Part shown: positions 1 through 5,548 of the stretch, in pieces
Layout of the letters: each line of letters begins with the position of its first letter
Numbering within the stretch: the first letter of the stretch is position 1
NCBI GenBank assembly: GCA_902492105.1
Contig: CABUKD010000048.1
Coordinates: 1-6,245, forward strand
Length of the DNA stretch: 6,245 bases
Direction: 5' to 3'
Source: an uncultured Clostridium sp.
GTDB lineage: Bacteria > Bacillota > Clostridia > TANB77 > CAG-508
Program-made: the position numbers and the translations under genes
The notes under the pieces: generated by a model
Told to the model about the DNA's origin: nothing
What the model saw: only the letters and a program-made list of their open reading frames with translations
The model's database searches: none

Positions 1-2
1 GG

Positions 3-89
3 GATTATCTCATGGTTTTAGGCCAAAAGCACGGTACTAACTATTTACCGTATACGAAAAATCGGTTAGGTACCAAGCAATATTGGTGA
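3..89 (+). CDS. C-terminal end of an unidentified plus-strand protein (partial)
   Basis: An open frame enters from the left edge and gives 28 residues before TGA at 87-89, beginning DYLMVLGQKHG and ending NRLGTKQYW. The composition is protein-like (GQKHGTNYLPYTK), and it is the only plus-strand frame here that reads through. It is the only coding stretch on this strand and converges with the minus-strand cluster, whose terminator begins 10 bases beyond the stop. I do not recognise the family. The basic, Gly/Tyr/Trp-rich tail would suit a secreted or toxin-like C-terminus, but that is a guess. The bulk of the gene lies outside the window. Confidence 0.5.
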   Translation, partial: DYLMVLGQKHGTNYLPYTKNRLGTKQYW

Positions 90-98
90 AAACATGCT

Positions 99-146
99 AA
101 AAAACGTATAATAGCAGGGGATAAAACATCGTCCCCTACTATTATA
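99..146 (-). terminator. Rho-independent terminator of the minus-strand cluster
   Basis: A 15-bp stem (107-121 with 132-146) has a 10-base loop and is followed on the minus strand by CG and six U residues (104-99). The single non-Watson-Crick position (115/138) is C-A when read as plus-strand RNA but G-U as minus-strand RNA, and no T-run follows on the plus side. It therefore acts on leftward transcripts and closes the cluster whose last gene stops at 309. Confidence 0.85.
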
Positions 147-308
147 TAAACAGCGAAGTTTTACCCATCTCTCTCTTTTGAAAGATTCGCTACTTGTGGA
201 ACCGAGATATAAGGTTTCGCCTGTGTTCTTTGGTGTATCACTACCACATTTCTCTGTACCGATGTAATCTTTCTGCATACGGAAGCAAGAGATACAATAT
301 TCCTTATT

Positions 309-1040
309 TTAAAACATAATTACAATTCCTGTTTGACAAGAACGATCATCATAGAAGGATTGTATTTGTCCCCACTCATAATAATATTCGACGCCTGTCA
401 TACTCTTTTTACTGGGAGTACCTAAGCATTTCCTTAAAAACCTATTATTTTCTTCTTGCAACTTTTCTAAGACTGTACCATTCATTGTCTCATATTTCGT
501 AGAATACTTTTTGTCTGCTCGAACCAATTCAATCTTTTTTACTTTTCCATGTCTTCCATAGATTGTAACATAAAACTTCTTATAAAGCCATTTTAAAGGT
601 TTCTTAGAAATCAATATTGTATAAGAATACTCTGTTTGAGCAATCTTAAAATCAATTTCTTTAAATAGGGAAATACTTCCTTTGGGAGTAATTTTATATC
701 CCCCTATTTTTAACATATCTTCCTTTAGCTCATCCTTTATTTGGATAATCTCCATACTTACTATAAAAACAACATAGCCTTCACACACTACAACGGTAAC
801 TATTTTTGCCCATAGCACATCTGGAACAAACATGTTCCAAGCTATAACAGGAAGCAAAGCTACTCCTACCGCAGTCACCAGTAGAAGCACCCTCCAAATA
901 TAATTTTTCTTTCTTTTTCCTTCATTAGTTAAATTTTCATCATAATAAAGATGACCTGGGGCTTCGAATGAGTTTAATAGAAATTCCTTTAAAAATGACA
1001 CCAGAACCGCTCCCCAAGAAGATTTCTTTTGTTCCTTCAT
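309..1040 (-). CDS. Hypothetical protein with two membrane helices and a cytoplasmic C-terminal domain (243 aa)
   Basis: I do not recognise this protein. I start it at ATG 1040 (MKEQKKSSWG), because GAGGAG ends 10 bases upstream; a TTG at 1049 in the same frame lies only one base from that site. Residues 1-45 are polar and basic, followed by two hydrophobic helices at about 48-68 and 76-97. A soluble domain of about 145 residues follows, with alternating strands (KIGGYKITPK, KKFYVTIYGRHGKVKKIEL), a charged helix near 187-205 and a tail ending EWGQIQSFYDDRSCQ and a short hydrophobic strand. The basic region 42-47 before helix 1 suggests a cytoplasmic N-terminus, so the large domain would also be cytoplasmic. 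It is the last gene before the cluster terminator and lies 77 bases after the frameshifted gene. Tails of this kind occur in small accessory proteins of Firmicutes, some of them immunity-like, but I cannot name a family. Confidence 0.85.
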   Translation of the reverse strand: MKEQKKSSWGAVLVSFLKEFLLNSFEAPGHLYYDENLTNEGKRKKNYIWRVLLLVTAVGVALLPVIAWNMFVPDVLWAKIVTVVVCEGYVVFIVSMEIIQIKDELKEDMLKIGGYKITPKGSISLFKEIDFKIAQTEYSYTILISKKPLKWLYKKFYVTIYGRHGKVKKIELVRADKKYSTKYETMNGTVLEKLQEENNRFLRKCLGTPSKKSMTGVEYYYEWGQIQSFYDDRSCQTGIVIMF

Positions 1041-1117
1041 ATTACCCAATCTCCTCTGCTATATGATTATTTTTCATTCTATTTTTTACTTAACTTATAC
1101 ATTAGCAAGATTTTTAG

Positions 1118-1419
1118 TTATTCTTCTAACAATATTTTTATCCCCGCTTTTTCTGCTTTATGCGAAAAGTCAACAGCAAATCCCCATCCCATCTCTGCAA
1201 ATTGCCATTTCTTCGTTTTTTTGTAATTTTATAGCTTTCAACTGTAGACACTTTATTTAATTCAGGATATAACTTCTTAAGTGTAAGTATTTGTTTATTT
1301 CTGCTTATTTTTTCATTCCATATAATTGTTAATTTAACCTGTTTTCTTTCAAAAAAACCCACCTTACATAAATCTGCATAGCAGGCTTCTGGTATTGATA
1401 TATCATTGTTTTTTAACAT
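1118..1419 (-). CDS. Small soluble protein, readable only across a -1 frameshift (100 aa)
   Basis: The frame starts at ATG 1419, five bases after AAGGAG. It reads MLKNNDISIPEACYADLCKV and continues sensibly to about residue 68 (VESYKITKK). Without a shift it then gives an Arg/Lys-rich tail and stops at 1138. A -1 shift at seven A residues (1222-1216) instead gives 32 convincing residues, including WQFAEMGWGFAVDFSHKAEK and AGIKILLEE, with TAA at 1118-1120. The -1 frame has a stop two codons before the run, which pins the switch to this point. The order strand (VKLTIIW), Lys-rich helix, linker, then a helix and strand ending KAEKAGIKILLEE is reminiscent of the ribosomal L7/L12 C-terminal fold, which is only a weak analogy. 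The shift may be a homopolymer mutation, a sequencing error or programmed slippage. Confidence 0.7.
1216..1222 (-). other. A AAA AAA heptamer at the frame change
   Basis: In the zero frame the run reads ACA AAA AAA CGA, so all seven A residues form the slippery arrangement A-AAA-AAA that supports tandem -1 slippage in bacteria. The same run would also suit RNA polymerase slippage. I see no obvious stimulating stem-loop or upstream ribosome-binding-like sequence. Confidence 0.55.
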
Positions 1420-1438
1420 TTTTCTCCTTTATTTAATT

Positions 1439-1636
1439 TTATAAAAAACTTCTAAGCCCTATTAAAAGAAATATGAAGCCTATTAGAGGAACAGGTATCA
1501 TACAAATGAGAAACACATTAAATTTTTTCCTTGCTTCATCAGTATTTTCTTCTTTTGTTACTTTTGCTTTTTTCATAACTATAAAAGGGAATATCAGTAA
1601 TAATAATCCTCCAACTACTGCTAACAATATTTTCAT
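1439..1636 (-). CDS. Small two-helix membrane protein (65 aa)
   Basis: The ATG at 1636 is preceded by AGGAAGGAA about nine bases upstream, and the gene starts 33 bases after the stop of the 400-aa gene, so both are probably on one transcript. Residues 2-21 form the first helix (KILLAVVGGLLLLIFPFIVM). A charged loop rich in Lys, Glu and Asp follows at 22-38, and a second helix spans about 40-62 with PVPLIGFIF. Both ends probably face outside with the loop in the cytoplasm, or the reverse; the charge does not settle it. I see no motif, signal peptidase site or lipobox. It is unrecognised. Small two-helix proteins like this are frequent in toxin/immunity and defence clusters, but nothing here shows a function. 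Confidence 0.75.
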   Translation of the reverse strand: MKILLAVVGGLLLLIFPFIVMKKAKVTKEENTDEARKKFNVFLICMIPVPLIGFIFLLIGLRSFL

Positions 1637-1669
1637 CTTATATATTCCTTCCTTATCTTTAAATAAATA

Positions 1670-2872
1670 TTAATCATGTATCGTACTATATTCCAATCCT
1701 AATGCACTTTTTCTTCTACAAATTCTTTTACTATCGCCTATTGATGTATTTTCATATTCACTGTTTGAAACAGTATATATTTCTCTTTTACCATTACAAC
1801 TTACATATAACTCTCTATCTCTAGTTTTACCACTGCTAATCTTTTTGTCTGTTACAATTGCAATTTCATGAGTTGCCCCATCAAATGTAAATAAAAAATT
1901 TATTGGGAAGCTAATTGTAAATGCGATTATAAAAGCAGCAAATACAACTGAAAGTTTACGTCCAAATTTCTGTGGTACATCTGTTTTTAAAGATTTAATA
2001 ATAAATGGCAGTGCAAGTAAAGCAGTAATAATTGCCGTAATCTTCATATAGTTTCCAAATTCATAATTAAAGAGTTTACTCGTATTCAGGGATAAAAGCA
2101 TTGCTATTGCTGCACCCATAAATGGTAATTGATACGCCAGTTCTTGTCCTTTTTTTGTGGTGACTTCTATAAATATATATGGATAATATTTTATATACAC
2201 TGCATATGTAATCATCAAAACCATTATAAATATAACTAACATTGTTTTGCCACCAATAAAAAATGCTACCGCATCAGCAATTATTAGAATCCAACCTAAA
2301 GCTTTTAAAAATTGCTTTGTTTTTTTACGCTTTTCTTTTTCTATTGTTTTTGACATATTTTTGATAGTTGTATTCTCATTACATATAGATTTATAGAAAT
2401 TCTTTTCTATCCAGTTTAAAGCAGGTACATACTTTGATACATCTTTGTTCTGTTCAACTAACTCACCAAAATCCACAAGATCTATTTCATGTTTTATAAG
2501 TGTATCATATAAAATATCATAATTTACATACACTTGCTCCAGAGTAACAAGTCTATTGTACATCTTATCAATTAATATGACATCTGTTCTACCATTTAAT
2601 GGAATCATTAAAATACAACGAATATCATTATATTTTATATGCTGAGTTTTCTTAACCAGATAGCTAAATACAATTTCATCTTCATTTACTACAATTATTT
2701 GTTTCTTGTATGCCAAAATTAAAGCAATACCTAAAAATACAAAAGGCATAAAACATATCGCAACCCCCATATTTCCTGTAACAAATGTTACCAGTACGAT
2801 TATTAAAAAAAGAACTGTTGTTACTATTCCTAAATTTTTTACAAATTTACTTAATCTAATGACATTATCCAT
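1670..2872 (-). CDS. Multi-spanning membrane protein with PH-like and C-terminal beta-rich domains (400 aa)
   Basis: The ATG at 2872 follows GGGAGA by eight bases. Two helices (about 13-33 and 35-54) are followed by a soluble segment at 57-130 (IIVVNEDEIVFSYL, IKYNDIRCILMI, VILIDKMYNRLVTL) with the strand pattern of bacterial PH-like domains. Residues 131-185 are charged and helical. Further hydrophobic segments lie near 191-208, 210-228, 249-262, 277-294 and 307-329. The last 65 residues form a small beta-rich domain (IVTDKKISSG, ELYVSCNGKREIYTVS, YENTSIGD, SALGLEYSTI), a layout I know from uncharacterised Firmicutes membrane proteins. Seven helices would put this tail on the opposite side of the membrane from the N-terminus, though the weak segment at 249-262 makes the count uncertain. 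It starts 31 bases after the 82-aa PH-like gene. The role is unknown; sensing or membrane-associated immunity is possible. Confidence 0.85.
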   Translation of the reverse strand: MDNVIRLSKFVKNLGIVTTVLFLIIVLVTFVTGNMGVAICFMPFVFLGIALILAYKKQIIVVNEDEIVFSYLVKKTQHIKYNDIRCILMIPLNGRTDVILIDKMYNRLVTLEQVYVNYDILYDTLIKHEIDLVDFGELVEQNKDVSKYVPALNWIEKNFYKSICNENTTIKNMSKTIEKEKRKKTKQFLKALGWILIIADAVAFFIGGKTMLVIFIMVLMITYAVYIKYYPYIFIEVTTKKGQELAYQLPFMGAAIAMLLSLNTSKLFNYEFGNYMKITAIITALLALPFIIKSLKTDVPQKFGRKLSVVFAAFIIAFTISFPINFLFTFDGATHEIAIVTDKKISSGKTRDRELYVSCNGKREIYTVSNSEYENTSIGDSKRICRRKSALGLEYSTIHD

Positions 2873-2903
2873 AAACTCAATCTCCCTATATGATTCACAT
2901 TTT

Positions 2904-3152
2904 TCATTTTTTACGTTCTAATTTCTTCTTATCCTTTTTTATTTCTGCAATCTTTACTTGCAGCCAGTCCACATTTCTATTTCGGGCAGAAATTTTAGCG
3001 ATTTTTTTCTGATTTTTATATAAAATAAGAGCTTCTCCAAATAAATTCTTTTTTCTTTTCATCTGGGTAATATCCGTTAATCTTATTTTACAGTTCTTCC
3101 TTAAAAATCCATTTCTATATAGCCATCCATCCTTGACAATTGTTTTGTCCAT
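2904..3152 (-). CDS. Stand-alone PH-like protein, possibly N-terminally truncated (82 aa)
   Basis: The frame reads MDKTIVKDGWLYRNGFLRKN, then IRLTDITQMKRKKNLFGEAL, ILYKNQKKIAKIS and VDWLQVKIAEIKK, and ends in a very basic tail. The strand pattern (strand, turn, xIxLxDIxxMxxxKxxFG, strand, NxDxL helix) matches bacterial PH-like domains and parallels residues 57-130 of the 400-aa neighbour. No ribosome binding site precedes the ATG at 3152; the bases there are T-rich. The frame stays open another 16 codons upstream without ATG, GTG or TTG, to GGA just after a TAG at 3214-3216. Proteins of this type usually carry two membrane helices before the PH-like domain, so the upstream half may have been lost at the junction near 3160-3240. 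It may be poorly expressed or a remnant. Confidence 0.55.
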   Translation of the reverse strand: MDKTIVKDGWLYRNGFLRKNCKIRLTDITQMKRKKNLFGEALILYKNQKKIAKISARNRNVDWLQVKIAEIKKDKKKLERKK

Positions 3153-3197
3153 TAAAACATAAAATAAATTTCTAATTATCTTTTCATAAGTTCTTAT

Positions 3198-3245
3198 AAC
3201 ACCGATATATCCCTATTTTACAGGCTTTATCGGTGTTTTCTTTTT
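3198..3245 (+). terminator. Terminator-like hairpin on the strand opposite the genes
   Basis: A perfect 10-bp stem, AACACCGATA (3198-3207) with TATCGGTGTT (3228-3237), is followed on the plus strand by TTCTTTTT. An inner CCT/AGG pair (3212-3214/3222-3224) could shorten the 20-base loop. No T-run follows on the minus strand, so it would stop rightward transcription although no plus-strand gene precedes it. It probably came with a segment that lost its gene. Confidence 0.6.
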
Positions 3246-3267
3246 GGCAGATACTTCTTATAACCAC

Positions 3268-3681
3268 TCATAAATCTGCATTCTTACTAAGTCCGTTTTC
3301 TTTTGGAAATATTTTTTCAATGTCACGAAAGCGGTTTGCACAGAATATATGTGGTAAAATATTCCAAGCGTGAATGGAATGGTCGCAACCGCTGTTTGTT
3401 ATTGTGAGTTGTCCCCATGTTACTGCCGAATTGAACGCATTATTTAAATAGCTCATATCCTTTTCTTGTAATGCTAAGTAACTTCCTAAATAAACAATCT
3501 TTTTTCCGAAATTTTCATGCAATAATTTCAGCCATATAATAATCTGTTCTTCTGGCTTTTTACTTTGACAGTATTTCGTATACTTCTTTAATCGCTCATC
3601 AATATATGCGTTCATGTTGGCATATCCAAACATTTTATCCACATTTTGTAAATATAGTTTGATAAGTTCCTTTTTTTCCAT
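3268..3681 (-). CDS. Helical soluble protein, immunity-like, C-terminus possibly lost (137 aa)
   Basis: The ATG at 3681 follows GAGG by six bases and lies 60 bases after the stop of the 74-aa gene. The protein looks soluble and mostly helical: KKELIKLYLQNVDKMFGY, a helix near 45-58, KIVYLGSYLALQEKDMSYLN (61-80), AFNSAVTWGQLT, HSIHAWNILPHIF and NRFRDIEKIFPKENGLSKN. Helix pairs of the form 'YLGSYLALQEKDMSYLNNAF' and 'FRDIEKIFPKENGLSKN' remind me of alpha-helical immunity proteins of the Imm49 type, but I cannot confirm this. In such proteins I would expect further helices after GLSKN. Here the frame ends three residues later, 22 bases before the T-run of the opposite-strand hairpin. I suspect recombination removed the C-terminal part. 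Function is unproven. Confidence 0.65.
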   Translation of the reverse strand: MEKKELIKLYLQNVDKMFGYANMNAYIDERLKKYTKYCQSKKPEEQIIIWLKLLHENFGKKIVYLGSYLALQEKDMSYLNNAFNSAVTWGQLTITNSGCDHSIHAWNILPHIFCANRFRDIEKIFPKENGLSKNADL

Positions 3682-3741
3682 AGAGTACCTCGTTTCACTT
3701 ATAAAATTTTGCTATTTGCTACATAAATGCTTTCAATCCCA

Positions 3742-3966
3742 TTAGAATAAGTATAATAGCAATATATACACCCCACTTATCCCAATTATAAGTGTCATAA
3801 TAAAATTGAAAACAATACAAACTTTCTTCTGATTTAAAGAAAAATGTTCAAATTTTTCAAGGTTGTATTGACGAATATAACTTTTAGTAATTATGGAATA
3901 AATTGAATAACCAATAGCAATGATACTTGAAATAATAGCAATAATATCAGTCATTTTACAATCCAT
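3742..3966 (-). CDS. Small two-helix membrane protein (74 aa)
   Basis: I start it at ATG 3966 (MDCKMTDIIAIISS), six bases after a perfect AGGAGG; an earlier ATG at 4002 has no such site. Helix 1 spans about 7-27 (DIIAIISSIIAIGYSIYSII). A loop of about 20 residues follows (TKSYIRQYNLEKFEHFSLNQ), and helix 2 spans about 48-74 (VCIVFNFIMTLIIGISGVYI and onward). The layout (two helices joined by a Phe/Lys/Glu loop) is shared with a widespread group of uncharacterised small Clostridia proteins. It is the first gene of the leftward cluster, with a candidate promoter about 100 bases upstream. Near the C-terminus a second open frame encodes another hydrophobic tail ending LMGLKAFM. The zero frame is coherent throughout, so I keep it. 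Confidence 0.75.
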   Translation of the reverse strand: MDCKMTDIIAIISSIIAIGYSIYSIITKSYIRQYNLEKFEHFSLNQKKVCIVFNFIMTLIIGISGVYILLLYLF

Positions 3967-4073
3967 ATCTTCCCTCCTAAAAAGTTTGCATATCATTACC
4001 ACAAAAATTAAAATATTATAATGTTTAAATTTATTGTTTTTCTTTTGTGAAATAGATACTTTTTATATCACAT

Positions 4074-4101
4074 CTTATAAAATGCGGTTTTGCCTTGTAA
4101 A
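4074..4101 (-). promoter_or_regulatory. Candidate promoter for the leftward cluster
   Basis: On the minus strand TTTACA (4101-4096, five of six matches to the -35 consensus) is followed after 16 bases by TATAAG (4079-4074, five of six). Transcription would start near 4067 and leave a leader of about 100 bases before ATG 3966. A second TATAAT at 4020-4015 lies closer to the gene but has no recognisable -35. Such matches arise easily in A+T-rich DNA. Confidence 0.4.
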
Positions 4102-4147
4102 TACAGCGTTTTCCGCCTGTTAGTGTATAGTGTCTTTTGTTTTTTGT

Positions 4148-4172
4148 GCCCCCCTTGTTAGATAACGGGGGC
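4148..4172. repeat. GC-rich inverted repeat
   Basis: GCCCCC (4148-4153) pairs with GGGGGC (4167-4172), with an inner GTT/AAC pair at 4157-4159/4164-4166. Neither strand has a U-run directly after it, so it does not look like an ordinary terminator. It lies at the left end of the G+C-rich block. Confidence 0.75.
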
Positions 4173-4181
4173 TTAATCTTC

Positions 4182-4204
4182 GCTCGCCACAGGCTCGCTC
4201 ACAG
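4182..4204. repeat. Tandem direct repeat, GCTCGC(T)CACAG
   Basis: GCTCGCCACAG (4182-4192) is followed directly by GCTCGCTCACAG (4193-4204), differing by one inserted T. The second copy runs into the left arm of the outer stem of the structured block (CAGACG starts at 4202). Confidence 0.75.
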
Positions 4205-4286
4205 ACGAAGTAAACCAGCCACTTGCAAGACATGGCAGAAAAATCTGAAAGATTTTCCTGCCACCGTGTCTGGATCACTCCGTCTG
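4202..4286. repeat. Long nested inverted repeat
   Basis: CAGACGAAGT (4202-4211) pairs with ACTCCGTCTG (4277-4286) with one mismatch. Inside, TGGCAG plus AAAATCT (4233-4246, one intervening A) pairs with AGATTTT plus CTGCCA (4250-4263, one intervening C) around a GAA loop. Confidence 0.8.
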
Positions 4287-4294
4287 CCTAACTA

Positions 4295-4322
4295 ATAATA
4301 TAGTATTATGTAAAAATGTCAT
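4295..4322 (-). promoter_or_regulatory. Candidate promoter in front of the structured block
   Basis: On the minus strand ATGACA (4322-4317, five of six) is separated by 16 bases from TATTAT (4300-4295, five of six). The expected start is near 4288, at the GG just before the outer stem. The -35 begins two bases past the stop codon of the 251-aa gene. The fit with the stem base is the main support, since chance matches are common in this composition. Confidence 0.4.
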
Positions 4323-4323
4323 T

Positions 4324-5079
4324 TTATTTAGGTACATCTACCGAATAGCTTAAACAGTCACCTCTTTTGTTACTTTGTAAGTCATTGTAATACCATAGAT
4401 ACATGACTCTGTCATATACATTGATTTCAATTACACCGTCCGGTTTTTGTCCTTCTACTTCCAATGAATAGATTTCTTTATCATGTGCATAGCCGTAAAC
4501 AAAACGCTTGCTTGGATAATCGGGGTTTAAGTCTTGTTGGAAATCACTTAATTTCAAAGAAGAGTGAATAAGCTCTGTAATATCATCTAACAAAATTCTA
4601 TCTCGTTTCGTTGTAACCGGTGTAGCATTTATAAATGCGTATTGTGTATGCCCATTCTGTATCTGCTTTTTACAACGAGCCATTACTAAGCCTTGAATAT
4701 CATCGTTATCATTTCCAGCCCGATAGAAAATCGTATCATATTTTTTGCCTTGCCATATATGCAAGGTTTCATCAACATGATTAAGAAAATCAGCATGAAC
4801 CGAAAGTTCCTCATTTTCAGCATTCAAAGTGGAAAGTTGAATAGCTTCTTCAATCGTGTCATAATATACAAGCTTGGCATTATTTTTATCATAATCATTT
4901 ATCGTAAATTCCACGTATTCATTATCTTTATTTTCTTCTTCCGGAACATAAGTATAACGACCATTTTCAATATGGTCATCATATTCAACATCAACAAATA
5001 ACCCAATCCCTATCAGAGCTACAAAAATCAAAGAAATCGCTCCAATTATGATTAACATTATTTTCAAAAATTTTTTCAT
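4324..5079 (-). CDS. Membrane-anchored hypothetical protein with a large extracytoplasmic domain (251 aa)
   Basis: I start it at ATG 5079 (MKKFLKIMLIIIGAISLIFV), because AAGGAAG ends eight bases upstream; a GTG at 5100 in frame has no such site. Residues 5-29 form one hydrophobic helix after a Lys-rich start, a signal-anchor with no lipobox Cys. About 220 polar, acidic residues follow: a strand and helix YDTIEEAIQLSTL (73-85), WQGKKYDTIFYRAGND (109-124), GLVMARCKKQI (130-140), YAFINATPVTTKRDRILLDD (147-166), RFVYGYAHDKEIYSLEVEGQ (192-211) and a Tyr/Trp-rich end MYLWYYNDLQ (226-235). The domain should lie outside the cell. It has its own promoter (5129-5157) with a leader of about 43 bases. 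I do not recognise the family; its anchor-plus-acidic-domain plan resembles uncharacterised Firmicutes accessory proteins. Confidence 0.85.
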   Translation of the reverse strand: MKKFLKIMLIIIGAISLIFVALIGIGLFVDVEYDDHIENGRYTYVPEEENKDNEYVEFTINDYDKNNAKLVYYDTIEEAIQLSTLNAENEELSVHADFLNHVDETLHIWQGKKYDTIFYRAGNDNDDIQGLVMARCKKQIQNGHTQYAFINATPVTTKRDRILLDDITELIHSSLKLSDFQQDLNPDYPSKRFVYGYAHDKEIYSLEVEGQKPDGVIEINVYDRVMYLWYYNDLQSNKRGDCLSYSVDVPK

Positions 5080-5128
5080 GGCATACACTTCCTTAATCAC
5101 TTCAAGTTTATCTATTATTATTTATCAT

Positions 5129-5157
5129 ATTATATCATTAGAAAATTGAGTAGTCAT
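5129..5157 (-). promoter_or_regulatory. Extended -10 promoter of the 251-aa gene
   Basis: On the minus strand ATGACT (5157-5152) is followed after 17 bases by a perfect TATAAT (5134-5129), preceded by TGA, which makes an extended -10 (TGNTATAAT). The expected start near 5122 gives a leader of about 43 bases to ATG 5079. Confidence 0.65.
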
Positions 5158-5201
5158 CACTTTTCTAGTATCTGTCAGAATATTTTTTATTCCATAAATT
5201 A

Positions 5202-5238
5202 TCAAGAGTGTAAACATTGCTACGCAACAAGCTCTTGA
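5202..5238. repeat. Inverted repeat upstream of the 251-aa promoter
   Basis: TCAAGAG (5202-5208) pairs with CTCTTGA (5232-5238), and TTGC/GCAA (5217-5220/5224-5227) forms an inner hairpin. It lies about 45 bases upstream of the -35. No T-run follows, so an operator or relic is more likely than a terminator. Confidence 0.4.
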
Positions 5239-5306
5239 CAATTCATGTCCTAAAAAATGATTAATAATCAAGCAGAAAAAGAATAGTTATACTGTATTAC
5301 AGCAAC

Positions 5307-5339
5307 AAAAAAGACATCTCATATTCTGTATGAAATGCC
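5307..5339 (-). terminator. Rho-independent terminator
   Basis: An 11-position stem (5313-5323 with 5329-5339) with a five-base loop is followed on the minus strand by six U residues (5312-5307). Two positions (5314/5338 and 5318/5334) are mismatched as plus-strand RNA but G-U as minus-strand RNA. It serves leftward transcripts, although no intact gene precedes it. Confidence 0.75.
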
Positions 5340-5542
5340 AATTTTGCCTTTATTTATGCTGTTTTCTCTGTCGTATCAAGGTTCTTTCATTCGTAGTAAA
5401 TTAGTGGTAAAATTCTTTTATTTTTTGTTTCATATTGCTTAAAATCCCTGTGTTTATGCGGATAATTCGATTTTTACTCTTTTTGGGATAAAAACTGCAT
5501 CACAATATCGAACCAAAATATAAAAATCAATTTTATCTCTTT
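5307..5542 (-). ncRNA. Candidate small RNA of about 235 nt
   Basis: The promoter-like sequence at 5549-5578 and the terminator at 5307-5339 define a leftward unit. Inside it I find no open frame beyond about ten codons that begins with ATG; MKQKIKEFYH, near 5415-5445, is the best. A noncoding RNA is one reading. The other is that these signals are leftovers of a deleted gene. Confidence 0.3.
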
Positions 5543-5548
5543 ATCATA

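Larger units (their letters stand above)
4148..4288 (-). ncRNA. Candidate structured RNA of about 140 nt
   Basis: Read on the minus strand, an outer 10-bp stem (4286-4277 with 4211-4202) encloses an apical 14-position stem (4263-4250 with 4246-4233, loop 4249-4247). Between them lie alternative short pairings: CCAG/CTGG at 4215-4218/4270-4273, or AGACA/TGTCT at 4228-4232/4267-4271. A tandem repeat and a GC-rich hairpin follow. The two mismatches (4208/4280 and 4239/4257) are A-C as plus-strand RNA but U-G as minus-strand RNA, so the fold is complete only for a leftward transcript. A promoter-like sequence would start it at about 4288, two bases before the outer stem. I see no U-run at the 3' end and match no known RNA class. 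A DNA-level role, such as an origin of transfer or recombination site, is the alternative. Confidence 0.4.
4003..4323. other. Gene-free stretch of about 320 bases with a structured G+C-rich block
   Basis: No frame on either strand looks protein-like. From 4003 to about 4140 it is A+T-rich and holds a promoter-like sequence for the leftward cluster. From 4141 to 4290 the G+C content is about 51% by hand count (76 of 150), with a GC-rich hairpin, a tandem repeat and a long nested inverted repeat, each listed separately. A second promoter-like sequence lies at 4295-4322. Confidence 0.7.

Noticed and set aside
66..278. A 70-codon minus-strand frame starting at ATG 278 (MQKDYIGTEKCGSD).
   Set aside because: It has no ribosome binding site and runs straight through the terminator hairpin at 99-146 and into the tail of the plus-strand gene. 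Another frame in the same place looks equally protein-like.
3727..3860. Alternative C-terminus of the 74-aa gene in another frame, ending YIAIILILMGLKAFM.
   Set aside because: The zero frame is coherent from start to stop with a good second helix. The other frame is closed by TGA just upstream, and no homopolymer suggests a shift.
4148..4172. The GC-rich hairpin as a rho-independent terminator.
   Set aside because: No U-run follows it on either strand; the T-rich stretch lies before it on the plus strand.
4693..5001. A 102-codon plus-strand frame inside the 251-aa gene.
   Set aside because: It is an Ile/Phe-rich antisense shadow of a well-supported gene with a promoter and ribosome binding site.
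5235..5265. Plus-strand TTGACA with TGATTA 17 bases downstream, as a rightward promoter.
   Set aside because: The -10 match is poor and no plus-strand gene or signal follows.
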